From Spirochaetaceae bacterium (GTDB taxonomy: Bacteria; Spirochaetota; Spirochaetia; Treponematales; Breznakiellaceae): 5,661 nucleotides of DNA. Made by a program: the position numbers and the translations under genes. Positions 5,294 to 5,661 of the stretch are shown in pieces. Each line of letters starts with the position of its first letter. Position 1 is the first letter of the stretch. The stretch spans positions 1-5,661 of the forward strand of contig JAIRPM010000036.1 of NCBI GenBank assembly GCA_031257075.1. Reading direction: 5' to 3'. The notes beneath the pieces were generated by a model. The model saw only the letters and a list, made by a program, of their open reading frames with translations. It searched no databases and was not told the DNA's origin.

Positions 5294-5661
5294 ATGGAAA
5301 AAGTTGTAAAAGCCGTAGGAATAATCGACGGCTGGCTGTGGGGGCCATGGCTTCTGATACTGCTGTTTGGCACCCACCTTTTTATCACCTTCAGAACAGG
5401 GTTCATCCAAAAGAAACTTGGGCTTGCTATCAAACTTTCAGTAACGAAAGACGAGGACAGCGCGGGAGACATTTCGCAGTTCGGGGCGCTGACTACGGCG
5501 CTGGCATCAACCATCGGCACCGGCAATATTATCGGTGTCGGTACCGCGGTGGCGCTCGGCGGGCCGGGCGCGGTACTGTGGATGTGGTTTACCGGCGTTT
5601 TTGGCATTGCGACAAAGTATGCGGAAAGTTTTATCGCGGTGAAATACCGTGTCAAAGATGA
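5294..5661 (+). CDS. Alanine/glycine:cation symporter (AGCS family), 3' end outside window
   Basis: The frame from ATG 5294 stays open to the window edge, giving 122 complete codons of a protein that usually has about 450-500 residues. It follows an AAGGAG ribosome site (5281-5286) with a 7-base gap. The visible part shows a first hydrophobic segment (about 14-33), then the hallmark FGALTTALASTIGTGNIIGV (63-82), GGPGAVLWMW (89-98) and FGIATKYAESFIAVKYRV (103-120). Proteins of this family (DagA, AlsT, YaaJ) import alanine, glycine or sometimes glutamine across the cytoplasmic membrane with sodium or protons. The gene diverges from fliS across a 233-base shared upstream region and has no evident functional link to it. 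Exact substrate cannot be told from this fragment. Confidence 0.93.
   Translation, partial: MEKVVKAVGIIDGWLWGPWLLILLFGTHLFITFRTGFIQKKLGLAIKLSVTKDEDSAGDISQFGALTTALASTIGTGNIIGVGTAVALGGPGAVLWMWFTGVFGIATKYAESFIAVKYRVKD

Noticed and set aside
5149..5661. 170-codon open frame across the symporter start
   Set aside because: It is in a different frame from the clear AGCS protein and reads Arg-rich, non-family sequence over the conserved transporter motifs.

Overview
The window reads as a junction between a laterally acquired block and an older chromosomal block. The likely host is a flagellated bacterium with a lipoprotein-exporting, Gram-negative-type envelope. My best guess is a Treponema-like spirochaete, from the small Gly-Trp-type lipoprotein, the flagellar chaperone pair and the sigma-28-like promoter. 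No rRNA or other phylogenetic marker is present, so this is an inference of low to moderate strength.

Left block (1-3005, all on +): the 3' part of a small lipoprotein gene; a structured 105-base spacer holding a candidate promoter; a 525-aa N6-adenine-type DNA methyltransferase starting at GTG 445; and an ACR3/bile-acid-symporter-family permease whose ATG overlaps the methyltransferase stop by 4 bases. No restriction endonuclease, arsR or arsC accompanies them. The permease gene and the middle of the methyltransferase gene are strongly AT-rich, while both ends of the methyltransferase gene and the right block are GC-richer. This suggests mosaic, acquired DNA.

Centre (2995-3030): a strong hairpin spans the permease stop codon and lies between the convergent permease and kdgT genes. 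It probably acts as a shared transcript end.

Right block: on the minus strand, in transcription order, are fliS (flagellin chaperone, GTG start, preceded by a good sigma-28-type promoter), a FlgN-like coiled-coil chaperone one base downstream, then after a 99-base gap kdgT (2-keto-3-deoxygluconate permease) with its own sigma-70-type promoter. Diverging from fliS on + is the 5' end of an alanine/glycine:cation symporter gene (AGCS family), cut by the window edge.

The two chaperones would keep late flagellar export substrates soluble before secretion. KdgT and the AGCS protein are proton- or sodium-coupled importers of a pectin/uronate breakdown product and of small amino acids. No gene-free stretch exceeds 300 bases. 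The largest gap, 5061-5293, holds the divergent promoter region. I see no rRNA, tRNA, CRISPR array or complete insertion sequence. The most unusual feature is the overlapping methyltransferase-permease pair. I do not find an obviously new multi-gene system.
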